Shown here piece by piece: positions 45,789-54,455 of a stretch of 64,000 nucleotides of DNA (positions within the stretch are counted from its first letter, which is position 1; each line of letters begins with the position of its first letter). The notes beneath the pieces were generated by a model. The model was not told the DNA's origin. It saw nothing but the letters and a program-made list of their open reading frames with translations, and did not search any database. Source of the DNA: Paraburkholderia sp. (lineage in GTDB: Bacteria; Pseudomonadota; Gammaproteobacteria; Burkholderiales; Burkholderiaceae); contig NZ_JAMXLH010000006.1 of assembly GCF_024281035.1 (NCBI RefSeq), positions 1 through 64,000 on the forward strand, given 5' to 3'. Both the position numbers and the translations under genes were made by a program.

Positions 45789-47366
45789 TCATGCCGTCAC
45801 GTTTTCGGCGTTCACCTTCGACACCACGCCCGTCTTCGCGTCGTAACGGTAGCCCTGCTGTTCGAGCTGTGCGCTGATCGCTTCGATCACCAGTTGCTGC
45901 TGGAGATCCTTGCGCAGCAATTGATGCTCCGGATTGACCTGGCCCAGTTCGGCGGCAAGACGACGGCTCAACGATGCTTCGCCTGCGCCACGTGCAAGGA
46001 CGACGATCATCTTCTCGTTGGCCTGGGTCAACTGCTGCTTCAGCCCGTTTGCATACTCGGACCATTTCTTCATGTTCTCGCGTGCTTCGGCAATCGCAGC
46101 GGCATGCGTCTCCGCCTCGCTGGCGAGCTGAGTCTTGAGCGCCTCGAGCGCTTGCGGATCGATACCCGCTGACGACGCCTGATCTGCACCGTGCACCTGT
46201 TCGCTCGCCGCCACGCGCTCGGCGAGTTCGGCCGCCTGTTGCTGGGCGGCTTCGGCCTGTTGTTGAGCGGCTTCGATCTGCTGCTGGACGGCTTCGGCGT
46301 GTTGCTGCGCGGCTTCGGCCTGCTGTTGAGCGGCTTCAGCCTGCTGCTGAGCGGCTTCGATCTGCTGTTGGGCGGTTTCGATCTGCTGCTGGACGGTGTC
46401 GGCGTGCTGCTCGGCGGATTCGGCTCGCGCCTGCGCTTCGGTCAAGCTCGCCGAGAGCCGCTCGATTTCCGAAGCCGCCACATGGCGCTCATCGGTCAGG
46501 CTCGCAAGCTGCGCCTGCGCATTTTGCAGATCGAGTGCAGCGGCATCCCGTTCAGCGTGCGCTCCGGCGGCCTCTTCCCGCTGGGCCGCATGCGCTTCCT
46601 GCTCGGCCTGCAGCGCCGCACGGATCGATTCCAGCTCGCCTTCGAGACGCGCAACCGCTTCCGAATGCGCAGCTTCCAGCGCCGCGCGCTCCGATTCGCG
46701 GTCCTCGTTGGCAACCACCGGCTGGGCCTGAGCGCTCGCCGCCGCGTCTTCGTCTGCGATACCAGCCGCAAGGGACGCGCGCGCCTCGCGCTCCGCAGCC
46801 AGTTCCGACGTCGCGCGCTCCAGTTCCGCTTCAAGCGCCGAAACGCGCTCCGCGAGTTCCTGGGCACGTAGTTCCGCCGCATCGATCCGTTGCGCCGCGA
46901 GCGCGATGTCCTCTTCCGAGCCTGCCGCCGAATCGACCTTCGCCTCGTAGGCACGCGTCAATTGATCCAGTTGACCCTGCAACGAATCGAGCTCCTGGAC
47001 GGTGCTTTGCAGTTCAGCAAGCGCGTCGTCGCGCTCGCTGCTCGCATCGTCCACGCGCTGGCGCATCGCGGCAAGGCGCCGCGCCACCGCGCGTTCAGCC
47101 TCGTCCTGCGCCGACGTCCACAGCCGGTCGAGCGCGTCGCGCATCGTATCCGTCACGGCTTCCGGCAACGCCGGACGCTCCACGACCTGCGGCACCCGCG
47201 GCGTGCGCGCTTCGCGCCACTTGCGCAATGCGGCAGACACCGCGACGACCGAGCCGGTATGGACTTCGGACCAGATGGCCAGTGGAGAGATCTTCTGGCC
47301 TTCGTCGGCCATCCGGTCCGCGATTTCAGCAATCAGTTCGTCCGTGATCGTAACGTTGCTTGACAT
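45789..47366 (-). CDS. KfrA-like DNA-binding protein with long coiled coil
   Basis: A 525-residue protein. The first 120 residues fit the KfrA N-terminal DNA-binding domain (ITDELIAEIADRMADEGQKI to SAALRKWREARTPRV). The rest is an almost unbroken coiled coil. The middle (about residues 310-380) is a run of seven-residue units like AAQQQAE, encoded by 21-bp tandem repeats. KfrA on IncP-type plasmids is a repressor with a coiled-coil tail that influences plasmid maintenance and may act in nucleoid structuring. Its presence suggests a plasmid-derived replicon such as a chromid, or recruitment as a nucleoid protein. The C-terminus (EAISAQLEQQGYRYDAKTG) is less repetitive. Confidence 0.75.
   Translation of the reverse strand: MSSNVTITDELIAEIADRMADEGQKISPLAIWSEVHTGSVVAVSAALRKWREARTPRVPQVVERPALPEAVTDTMRDALDRLWTSAQDEAERAVARRLAAMRQRVDDASSERDDALAELQSTVQELDSLQGQLDQLTRAYEAKVDSAAGSEEDIALAAQRIDAAELRAQELAERVSALEAELERATSELAAEREARASLAAGIADEDAAASAQAQPVVANEDRESERAALEAAHSEAVARLEGELESIRAALQAEQEAHAAQREEAAGAHAERDAAALDLQNAQAQLASLTDERHVAASEIERLSASLTEAQARAESAEQHADTVQQQIETAQQQIEAAQQQAEAAQQQAEAAQQHAEAVQQQIEAAQQQAEAAQQQAAELAERVAASEQVHGADQASSAGIDPQALEALKTQLASEAETHAAAIAEARENMKKWSEYANGLKQQLTQANEKMIVVLARGAGEASLSRRLAAELGQVNPEHQLLRKDLQQQLVIEAISAQLEQQGYRYDAKTGVVSKVNAENVTA
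46236..46424. repeat. 21-bp tandem repeats within the kfrA-like gene
   Basis: Nine 21-bp units, the last one degenerate, read on the + strand as CTGYTGYTGRGCGGCTTCG-type copies. On the coding strand they give heptads of the form AAQQQAE. Copy number is likely variable between strains by slippage, changing coiled-coil length without breaking the frame. Confidence 0.85.
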
Positions 47367-47925
47367 ATGTGCCCCGACAAAACGCGAGTAGTGGTGGATA
47401 CGTTAAGTTTTGCAACTGGCGGGCGCGCTTTACGGCCCACCTTGCGAATTTAGCGATTGTCGGGGATCGGCCTCGCGCCCGATCGACCGAATAGCCCGGA
47501 TTACGGGCAGGTATTCATGCGATTGCGCTGCATCGGCTCGAACGCCGCCGTGGCCGGAAACCGGTGTTACCGGCGATAACAGCCGGCTCTCGATCTGCGG
47601 CAATCCCGCGCGTGGCTGACCGGAATATTTCGGGTCCGGATCGCCCGGTGCACGCGGCCCGTGGCCCGTAAATGCAGCGGATTTTGTCGTTCGCAATGCA
47701 ACTGTGGTTCCGCGGCAAGCCCGGTCCGGCTTTCCTCTGGATGCCCAATGATTACCTTGCGATGAACTGAAACCCGGAGAGTATGGCGTTGGCGATTATG
47801 GAAATTCCACGTTCTGTTTCAAAACGTGAAACTGGTTGCGATAGCAAACATATTTACGCGGCGCCCGAGGCCGGAAAAGTGGTTAAAATCGTCGGCACCG
47901 TCACGTAAGGTCAAGGCAATCGAAA
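47367..47925. other. Divergent intergenic region
   Basis: About 560 bp between the kfrA-like gene (leftward) and a secreted protein gene (rightward). The only ORF with a possible ribosome site is a 41-codon frame at 47783-47908, which I do not consider proven. No repeats or operators recognised. Confidence 0.4.
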
Positions 47926-48651
47926 ATGAAAAGAATCGCTTTGCTGTTCGCCTGCGGTATCCCGGTTATAGCCATGGCACAATCGATCGGCGCGCCGACG
48001 GTGAAGGCGGGCGACTCCTGGACGTACGTCAATACGGTAGAAACGGGCCCGAATGGATGGCGCCAGACGCGTGACGCGATCACAGTCCGGCGCGTAACGG
48101 ATTCGCATATTTATATCTCATCGAAACCAGTCGGTTCCAGCACCAACGGCAACGAAGTCATCGTCGATGCGGACTGGAGCCGGGTGCGCGAAATTAGCGG
48201 AAACCAGGTCGTCGTCAACCGGCCGCTGGCGTTTCCGCTGACAACTGGCAAAGTTTGGGAACTGCAGTACACGGAGCCGCATCCGAACTCAAAGCTCAGT
48301 TCGGCGACGTGGACGACGAAATACAAGGTCGTCGGGTATGAAGACGTCGAAGTGCCCGCAGGCAAGTTTCACGCTGTGAAAATCGAAGCGGAAGGCGACT
48401 GGCGTGGCCAGATTGCCCCGTCGAATACGGTCGTCCAGGCAGCGCAGGCGCGACCGGGGCAAACGACGCTCTTCACGCTGGCGCAACACGTCACGCCTGA
48501 AATGGCAGCCGGCAGCACCTATAAAGCGTTCTGGTATGTGCCTGAAGTCGGCCGCTGGGTGAAATCGGTGGAGGAGTATTACGGCAGCAATGGCGTACGC
48601 ACCCAGCGTTTTACGACCGAACTCGAGGCCTACAAGCCCAGCGGTTCATAA
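47926..48651 (+). CDS. Secreted protein of unknown function
   Basis: A 241-residue protein with a signal peptide (MKRIALLFACGIPVIAMAQ). The mature part is beta-rich, beginning PTVKAGDSWTYVNTVE and containing GYEDVEVPAGKFHAVKIEAEG, a pattern seen in periplasmic beta-sandwich proteins of unknown function. It ends in charged and polar residues without a membrane anchor. No catalytic motif is visible and the neighbours give no clue. Confidence 0.7.
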   Translation: MKRIALLFACGIPVIAMAQSIGAPTVKAGDSWTYVNTVETGPNGWRQTRDAITVRRVTDSHIYISSKPVGSSTNGNEVIVDADWSRVREISGNQVVVNRPLAFPLTTGKVWELQYTEPHPNSKLSSATWTTKYKVVGYEDVEVPAGKFHAVKIEAEGDWRGQIAPSNTVVQAAQARPGQTTLFTLAQHVTPEMAAGSTYKAFWYVPEVGRWVKSVEEYYGSNGVRTQRFTTELEAYKPSGS

Positions 48652-49038
48652 CACGCGGTTCGTCATTTGCGCCGAGCGGCAAACGCAGCCGTTTATGGAC
48701 TTCCAGCTTCTCCTGCGCCGTCACGGTACGTCGTGTCATGCACGCACCCGGTACGTTTCAGATCTGCGCAGGTTACGCATCACTGCGGCTGCGCAATTAC
48801 CACGCGCGTCCTCGCGCACATGAGGCTGTTCGAATCGGTGGCGCAATGTATCGCGACACAGCCCCTCCGCGCCACGTCCGGCCTCGCTCACGTGGCGTAG
48901 TCGAAAAGCTGTAGCGGACACAGGTGGCCTGCCGGGCAATCAGGCATGCCAATAAACTTCCGCCACTTCTGTCACAATAGCGCTTTGCCATTTCGCCGCC
49001 GTGCCGCTGGCAACGCACCACTACTGATCTTCTCGTCA
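48652..49038. other. Intergenic region
   Basis: About 390 bp without a recognised gene, repeat or terminator. It should contain the promoter for the TPR protein gene. Confidence 0.4.
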
Positions 49039-49791
49039 ATGCGCATCTTCGGAATAAGCCTCTACGTCATCATTGCCCTGTTCTTTGCGATACATGCCGT
49101 TCGCAGCCGACAGAACATGTATTGGCTGATCATCCTGTTTCTCTTCCCCGGCCTTGGCAGTCTGGTCTACTTTTTCGTGATTTACCTGCCCTCCCTGCGC
49201 CAGTCGCGTGGCGCAACGGCGGCAACGCGGGCGATCACGCAGTTCGTCGATCCCAACCGGGCGGTGCGTGAGGCGCGCACGGATTTCGATCGCGCGCCGA
49301 CCGTTGCGCATCGCATGCGGCTGGGTGCCGCGCTGCTCGATGCGGGCAATGCGGCCGAAGCGCTGGAGCATTACCGCGCCGCAGCCAGTGGGCCGTTCTC
49401 ATCCGATCCGGCCTTGCTCGAAGGGTTGGCGCGGGCGCAGTTTGCCAACGGCGATGCTTCGGCCACGCAGGAAACGCTGGAAAAACTGTTCGACGTTCAC
49501 CCGATCGCACGCCGGCAACCCGTTCCCGCCTTGCTGTATGCGCGGGCCCTGGCGGCGGTGGGTGCGAGCGGCACACGCGCTGCGTTCGAGACGGCGCTTT
49601 CCTGCGCCAGCGACGCCGCGCCGCGCTGCCTGTTCGCCGACTGGCTCGCGGCGCGGCCCGACGAAGCCGATCGCAAGCGCGCGCAAGAGCTTTACGCCGA
49701 GATCGTGCACGACGCGAAGCATTGGCCACGCCACGCGCGCGACCATAACAGCGAGTGGCTGCAGCGCGCGCAGGCCGGACTGAGCCGATAA
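49039..49791 (+). CDS. Membrane-anchored TPR-like protein
   Basis: A 250-residue protein. Two N-terminal helices (ISLYVIIALFFAIHAV and MYWLIILFLFPGLGSLVYFF) form a PLDc_N-like membrane hairpin. The cytoplasmic part is helical with TPR-style repeats (RMRLGAALLDAGNAAEALEH, LLEGLARAQFANGDASATQE). It resembles bacterial tetratricopeptide scaffold proteins; binding partner unknown. ATG at 49039 begins MRIFGISLYV and fits the hairpin at the N-terminus; no clear ribosome site. Confidence 0.68.
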   Translation: MRIFGISLYVIIALFFAIHAVRSRQNMYWLIILFLFPGLGSLVYFFVIYLPSLRQSRGATAATRAITQFVDPNRAVREARTDFDRAPTVAHRMRLGAALLDAGNAAEALEHYRAAASGPFSSDPALLEGLARAQFANGDASATQETLEKLFDVHPIARRQPVPALLYARALAAVGASGTRAAFETALSCASDAAPRCLFADWLAARPDEADRKRAQELYAEIVHDAKHWPRHARDHNSEWLQRAQAGLSR

Positions 49792-49937
49792 GCGCTGCCG
49801 TGCCCGGCTCTCGCATGCGGATGGGCCGGGCAACAACGTCCTGAGAACACGGCGCGCCCGCGCAACGCGCTCCTCAAAATCTTCCCAACGGTAGACTTCG
49901 GCAAGACGTCGAGAAACTCAAACTGGCGCGATACCGG

Positions 49938-50525
49938 CTAACCCAGTGCTTCCCTGACGAAATCAAGCCGGTCCTGTCCAAAGAACATGTCGTCGCCCAC
50001 GAACATCGTGGGCGCGCCAAAAAGGCCCCGCGCTACAGCCGCCTCCGTATCCTGCTTCAGCTTTTCCTTCACCGCGGGGCTTTCGGTCAGTTGCAAAAGA
50101 AGCGACGCGTCGAGACCGCCCGCCTCGATCACCGCACGGACGGTGGCCGCGTCGGCCATGTTTTGCGGCTGCGCCCACATCGCCCGGAACACAACTTCGA
50201 CGTAGCGCAGGAACGACGCTTCATCCTGCATCTGCATGCCTGTTGCACCGCGCATTAGCGTCAGGGTGTTGATCGGAAAGTGCGGGTTGTGCACGAACTC
50301 GACGCCATAGCGTCGCGCGAAACGCGCGAGATCCACTTGCATCCACGCTCCTTTGGCGGGAATGGCCGCAGGCGACGTATTGTTCGTCGCCTTGTGGATC
50401 CCTCCCAGCAGGACTGGACGGTAGACAAGCTGGGCGCCGCTCTGCGCCGCGAGCGCTGGAAGCTGGGTCCAGGCGAGATAACTCGCGGGACTACCGAAAT
50501 CGAAATAAAACTCGACTGTTTTCAT
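49938..50525 (-). CDS. 2-hydroxychromene-2-carboxylate isomerase, DsbA/kappa-GST fold
   Basis: A 195-residue enzyme of the HCCA isomerase / kappa-class glutathione transferase family. It begins MKTVEFYFDFGSPASYLAW, where the active-site Ser follows DFG, and ends FVGDDMFFGQDRLDFVREAL, the conserved GxxMFxGQDRLxF segment. Family members isomerise aromatic degradation intermediates (naphthalene route) with glutathione. ATG at 50525 is preferred with GGAGGA upstream. It is divergent from the tetR gene with an operator-like palindrome between. Confidence 0.83.
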   Translation of the reverse strand: MKTVEFYFDFGSPASYLAWTQLPALAAQSGAQLVYRPVLLGGIHKATNNTSPAAIPAKGAWMQVDLARFARRYGVEFVHNPHFPINTLTLMRGATGMQMQDEASFLRYVEVVFRAMWAQPQNMADAATVRAVIEAGGLDASLLLQLTESPAVKEKLKQDTEAAVARGLFGAPTMFVGDDMFFGQDRLDFVREALG

Positions 50526-50612
50526 TTTCAAATCCTCCATGGCACTGCCTTGCCGTTTTTCGATGCCAGCCGTTCCCGAGATTGCACCGAAACCATAGAT
50601 GAACCTTCTTTA

Positions 50613-50627
50613 ACTGAACGACGGTTA
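50613..50627. promoter_or_regulatory. Probable TetR operator between isomerase and regulator
   Basis: ACTGAACGACGGTTA resembles ACTGAACGATCGTTC, the reverse complement of the palindrome upstream of the SDR gene, at 12 of 15 positions. Shared sites suggest the TetR protein controls all three promoters. Confidence 0.55.
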
Positions 50628-50663
50628 TGCTATTCTCGTTTGCCATTCAGTCCGGAACCGACC

Positions 50664-51233
50664 ATGCGCTATTCGAGCTCTCACAAAGAAGAAACGCGAC
50701 GCAAGCTCATCGAGAGCAGTCGCGCCATCGCGAAAGAAGACGGCTTCGCGTCCACGGGCATCGACGCGTTGATGGCATCGATCGGACTGACGGGCGCCGC
50801 GTTCTACAACCACTTCCCGTCCAAACAGGCGCTTTTCGAGGCGCTCGTGAGCGAGGAAGCCTCCAACAGCGCCGATCTTCTCGCAACCGACGCTAGCGCT
50901 CCCGATGGAGATCTGGCGAAGCGTCTGCGCAGCTATCTGAGCACGCATCACGTTCAGCATCCCGAGTCGGGCTGCGCGCTGCCGACACTCGGCCCGGAAA
51001 TCGCGCGTGCCACGCCCGCCGCGCGCGCCGAAGTCGAGAAGTCTCTCAAACGTATTCAGAAGAGCTGGAGTTCGCAGATCGACAACCCGGAAGCCGCCTG
51101 GGCGGCGATCGCCCAATGTGTCGGCGCCCTCGTGCTCGCTCGCACGGTTGCAGGCGAACGCACGCGCCGGGACATACTCGTTTCGAGCAGACGCTTTCTC
51201 GCAGAGGCGCTGGGCCTCGACAACCTCAAGTAA
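50664..51233 (+). CDS. TetR-family regulator
   Basis: A 189-residue TetR-type repressor. The N-terminal helix-turn-helix (ETRRKLIESSRAIAKEDGFA, then GLTGAAFYNHFPSKQALFEA) is clear; the C-terminal half is a helical ligand-binding domain with a Cys-containing GCALPTLGPEIAR stretch, the pattern of the AcrR/NemR-like group. ATG at 50664 is the start that leaves the usual short N-terminus before the HTH. Matching palindromes precede itself, the isomerase and the SDR gene. Confidence 0.85.
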   Translation: MRYSSSHKEETRRKLIESSRAIAKEDGFASTGIDALMASIGLTGAAFYNHFPSKQALFEALVSEEASNSADLLATDASAPDGDLAKRLRSYLSTHHVQHPESGCALPTLGPEIARATPAARAEVEKSLKRIQKSWSSQIDNPEAAWAAIAQCVGALVLARTVAGERTRRDILVSSRRFLAEALGLDNLK

Positions 51234-51282
51234 CGTTCGCATTGCTTGGGCGTGTGCGTGGGCGTGGGCGGGCGCCGAAAAA

Positions 51283-52023
51283 TTACCAGCGCTCCATGTA
51301 CGGACGCAGATCCAGCTCGAACGTCCATGCGTCGCGCGGCTGCTGGTGCAGATACCAGTAGTTTTCCGCGATGTGGTCCGGATTGAGGATGCCGTCCTGC
51401 TCCTTCAGCGCGTAACGCTCCGGAAACGTCGTGCGGATGAAATCGGTATCGATCGCTCCATCGACGATCACGTGCGCAACGTGGATGTTGCGGGGCCCCA
51501 GCTCTCTGGCCATGCTTTGCGCGAGGGCGCGAAGAGCATGCTTTGCACCGGAGAAGGCCGCAAAATCCGCCGCCCCCCTGACACTCGCGGTTGCCCCGGT
51601 AAACAGGATCGTGCCGCGACCTCGCGCAACCATGCGTTTTGCCACTTCGCGACCGTTCAGAAACGCGCTAAAGCACGCCATCTCCCAGATCTTGAAGTAT
51701 TTGCGCGCCGTCTCTTCCAGTATGCTGCACGGCACGTTGGCGCCGATGTTGAACACCATTGCCTCGATCGGACCATGTTCGGCCTCGACACGTTCGATCA
51801 GCGCGACGACATCCTCCTCCTTGCGCGCATCGCTGCCATAGCCGAATGCCCGGCCACCCTGCTCCCGGATGCGGTTCACAAGCGGCTCCAGCTTGTCCGC
51901 GGAGCGGCGGCTTACGCACGCGATATAGCCTTCGCGTGCGAATCTGGCGGCGATCGCCCCGCCCGTGGCGTCGCCTGCGCCAATTACGAGTGCGACCTTG
52001 GGCGTGGAATTGTCTGACTGCAT
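51283..52023 (-). CDS. SDR-fold oxidoreductase with atypical catalytic site
   Basis: A 246-residue short-chain dehydrogenase-fold protein. The cofactor loop is VIGAGDATGGA instead of TGxxxGIG. The usual catalytic YxxxK is FAAFSGAKHAL: the Tyr is a Phe, while Lys is kept. SDR subfamilies lacking the Tyr exist, so activity may differ. The C-terminus carries an RTTFPERYALKEQDGIL segment. An AGGAG site lies 5 bp before ATG 52023, and a perfect GAACGATCGTTC palindrome lies just upstream. Probably part of the TetR regulon. Confidence 0.78.
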   Translation of the reverse strand: MQSDNSTPKVALVIGAGDATGGAIAARFAREGYIACVSRRSADKLEPLVNRIREQGGRAFGYGSDARKEEDVVALIERVEAEHGPIEAMVFNIGANVPCSILEETARKYFKIWEMACFSAFLNGREVAKRMVARGRGTILFTGATASVRGAADFAAFSGAKHALRALAQSMARELGPRNIHVAHVIVDGAIDTDFIRTTFPERYALKEQDGILNPDHIAENYWYLHQQPRDAWTFELDLRPYMERW

Positions 52024-52522
52024 TGTGTCTCCTCTTATAGAACGATCGTTCAGTAAACGAACGTTAATTATATGGATGCGCGTTGTCAATCATATTTTTC
52101 CTTGTCATGTACCCGCAAGGTACCGGCCGCCAGTCGCGTCATCGGACTGAGAATCCACACGCGTTCCGGTTGCCGGCAGGCGCCAAAAGGCAGATGCTCG
52201 GTCGAGAGCGCATGCATCCGGGTTTGGCGACTTTATGTTGGTGCGGCAGTTGTCGTGGCGCACCAGCCCGTTGATGTCCAGCACGCCCGAAGCGGAGGCG
52301 CGGTGCCGCCCGACATGCGCCGACACGCAGGACGACGACACGATCGACATTACAGGGGACGAAACGTACCCGCTCACCTGAGCGGTGCGCGGTCACGACC
52401 GCGAAGAAGCCTTCCGAATTGTTCTCTTTCTCGAGAACACAGTTGAAGCGAACGCAAGATTTATCGGACGGACGGTAGAGAGCAGAATTATCCGATTCCC
52501 GTCGAATGAGAGGCTTTCCGCC
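52024..52522. other. Divergent intergenic region
   Basis: About 500 bp between the SDR gene and the NTF2-like protein gene. Apart from the palindrome at 52040-52051 and a second AACGAACGTTAA-like half repeat beside it, I see no gene. Confidence 0.4.
52040..52051. promoter_or_regulatory. TetR operator upstream of the SDR gene
   Basis: GAACGATCGTTC is a perfect 12-bp palindrome 17 bp before the SDR start codon; a related half (AAACGAACGTTAA) follows at about 52055-52067. The site matches the one in the isomerase/tetR interval. Confidence 0.6.
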
Positions 52523-52927
52523 ATGACCGCAACATCCGAAGCGAAGAACACAGCACTCGTCCTCGAGGCACTCGACACGCTGTTCAACAGGAAAGACTAC
52601 GAGCGAGCCGCGCAGTTCTGGTCCGACGCCTACGTTCAGCACAGCCGTCACGTTCCAGCCGGGCGGGATGGGCTTTTCGGCCTCGTGCGATCGCTCAGCG
52701 ATATCCGTTTCGAGTACGACATGGTGATCGCCAAAGACGATTTCGTCTGGCTGCACAGCCGCTACACCAGTTCGGCCGCGCCCGCCGCGATGATTGCCGT
52801 GGATATCCTGCGCATCGAAGACGGCAAGCTCGTCGAGCATTGGGACGTGCTGCAGGATGAGCCGACGCGCAGCGAGTCGGCTGGCGGCTACCCGATGTTC
52901 GGCAGCACATTCCCGGGGGAGGAATAA
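52523..52927 (+). CDS. SnoaL/NTF2-like protein
   Basis: A 134-residue protein of the NTF2-like superfamily (SnoaL-like): helix VLEALDTLFNRKDYERAAQFW, then ayvqhsrhvpagrdg-like strand loop, then MIAVDILRIEDGKLVEHWDVLQ. Such folds form dimeric cone-shaped pockets used for isomerase, hydrolase or binding functions; which applies here is unknown. ATG at 52523 gives MTATSEAKNTALVL. It ends 10 bp before the convergent stop of the CDF exporter. Confidence 0.75.
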   Translation: MTATSEAKNTALVLEALDTLFNRKDYERAAQFWSDAYVQHSRHVPAGRDGLFGLVRSLSDIRFEYDMVIAKDDFVWLHSRYTSSAAPAAMIAVDILRIEDGKLVEHWDVLQDEPTRSESAGGYPMFGSTFPGEE

Positions 52928-52937
52928 CGCTTCCCAA

Positions 52938-53885
52938 TCAGCTTGACAGGCGAAGCCCATGATCGTGGCCATGCATAGCGGCCTCGCCGTGCGTGGGCTC
53001 ACCCACAGGATCGATGTGCGTCATGACGTTCAGCACCCGATGTTTGTCGACGAGCTCGCGCTGCACAGCCGCCGCGATGTCGTGAGCCTCGACCAGCGAC
53101 AACCGTGCATTCACTTCGAGGTGAACGTCGACCACGATCATGTCGCCCATCTTGCGAGTCCGAAGGTCGTGGAAGCCCGCGATGGCGGGCATGGCCGCCA
53201 GCGTCGCTCGAATAGCGGCGACTTCGTCCTCGTCCGCCGCACGATCCATCAGGTCGTTCAGAGCGGCCCACGCAAACTGCCAGCCCATGCGGGTCACCAT
53301 GACGCCCACAATCAGTGCCGCGACAGGATCGAGAATCGGATAGCCGAGCAGACTGCCAATAATGCCGAGCGCGGCGACGAGCGATGACGCAGCATCCGAG
53401 CGCGCGTGCCAGGCATTTGCGGCCAACATGCTCGATCGAATGCGCTTCGCCACGGCGAGCATGTAACGGAAAAGCGATTCCTTCGCGACAAGCGCGATGG
53501 ATGCCACCCACAAAGCGGCCGCGTGCACGCGCGGTATCGCCGCCGGATTGCCGAACTTCACGACGGCGCTCCAGAGCATTCCACCGCCCACCACGAGCAG
53601 GAGCAGACCCAGAATGAAGGACGCAGCATTCTCGAAACGCCGATGTCCATAGGGATGGTCTTCGTCCGGCCCCTTCCTGCTTTGCCGGCCTGCGAGGAGG
53701 ACCACGAAATCCGCCACGAGATCGGAAAGCGAATGAATACCATCGGATACCAAAGCCTGCGAACTCGCCACGACACCGATGATGACTTGCGCGAACGAGA
53801 GGACCAGGTTTGTGCAGACGCTGACCACGATGCTGCGCTGGGCCGCGGCGTGATGGTTGGCTTCGATCGAGTCTTTAACGCTCAT
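52938..53885 (-). CDS. Cation diffusion facilitator metal exporter
   Basis: A 315-residue CDF transporter with six predicted helices. Metal-site motifs are SDGIHSLSDLVADF in helix 2 (Asp and Asp) and HARSDAASSLV in helix 5 (HxxxD). A cytoplasmic C-terminal domain (VVDVHLEVNARLSLVEAHDIA) is followed by a His-rich tail (AAMHGHDHGLR). It exports Zn, Fe, Mn or similar divalent ions in exchange for protons; specificity cannot be read. ATG at 53885 is preferred with CGGAG 8 bp upstream. Confidence 0.88.
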   Translation of the reverse strand: MSVKDSIEANHHAAAQRSIVVSVCTNLVLSFAQVIIGVVASSQALVSDGIHSLSDLVADFVVLLAGRQSRKGPDEDHPYGHRRFENAASFILGLLLLVVGGGMLWSAVVKFGNPAAIPRVHAAALWVASIALVAKESLFRYMLAVAKRIRSSMLAANAWHARSDAASSLVAALGIIGSLLGYPILDPVAALIVGVMVTRMGWQFAWAALNDLMDRAADEDEVAAIRATLAAMPAIAGFHDLRTRKMGDMIVVDVHLEVNARLSLVEAHDIAAAVQRELVDKHRVLNVMTHIDPVGEPTHGEAAMHGHDHGLRLSS

Positions 53886-54305
53886 GGATGTGGCTCCGCA
53901 TGTCTCCGACTGCATGCAGAGACTAAAAAATCAGAGCGCGGATTATCACACAACCAAACAATAAAATCATGCAACTCATTGATTTTTATGCAATCTTTGA
54001 ATGACAATAATTCTCGCTCTCTTTTCTTTTAATTGTCTGCGCGATACCGCGCCCGTCCATCGCCTGTTTGGCGCGCCATAAATGAAAATCGGGCTCCGGG
54101 ATGGCTCCGAGCCCTCGCGGCACGGTCCGGCATTCTCGCGGCAGACTCGTTCCCGGCGCCGCGAATACTGTGCCATCGTGCGCCGCAACGCTGATCGTGC
54201 GATTCGTATTTTGAAGTCTCTCGACGTCGATGCCTGAAAACCGTGGCGCCGCCCTGCCCCAAACCGGTGTTCGGGCAGTGGGCAGAGTGGCCACGCCAGG
54301 CAGTG
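53886..54305. other. Intergenic region
   Basis: About 420 bp. It holds a candidate terminator for the leftward small gene and AT-rich DNA upstream of the CDF gene around 53940-54030. An open frame at 53986-54294 lacks support and runs across the hairpin. Confidence 0.35.
54081..54114 (-). terminator. Candidate intrinsic terminator, leftward
   Basis: On the minus strand GGGCTC pairs with GAGCCC around a 12-nt interior containing possible extra GG/CC pairing, followed by GATTTTCATT. The T-run is short and broken. It lies about 190 bp after the stop of the 49-residue gene. Confidence 0.35.
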
Positions 54306-54455
54306 TCAGTGAGCGAGCTTCTTGAGCGCCGTCCAGATGGCAGCGGCAACGCCGGACGATGCGTGTGAACGCGCGTCAAGCGCGAGCATGTCGTTGTAGT
54401 ACGTGCGAGATTCTTCGACGTGCGGGAGCTGCGAAACGAGCAGAGCGAAGTACAT
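54306..54455 (-). CDS. 49-residue small protein of unknown function
   Basis: A short ORF begins MYFALLVSQLPHVEESRTYY and ends AAAIWTALKKLAH. GGAGGA lies 6 bp before its ATG, an unusually strong ribosome site for this window, and codon use is like that of real genes here. The sequence is soluble, mildly hydrophobic at both ends, with no signal peptide or known motif. No neighbours on the same strand. Too short for many gene finders, hence easy to miss. Confidence 0.6.
   Translation of the reverse strand: MYFALLVSQLPHVEESRTYYNDMLALDARSHASSGVAAAIWTALKKLAH

Noticed and set aside
47521-47590. TGTTACCGGCGATAACA as another LacI-type site
   Set aside because: The half-sites are 3 bp further apart than in the xylose island, and it is distant from any sugar gene.
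47783-47908. A 41-codon frame with GGAG upstream
   Set aside because: The spacing to the ATG is too short and no conservation can be judged, so it is not listed as a gene.
53986-54294. Leftward 102-codon frame downstream of the small gene
   Set aside because: No ribosome site, no motif, and it runs through a terminator-like hairpin.
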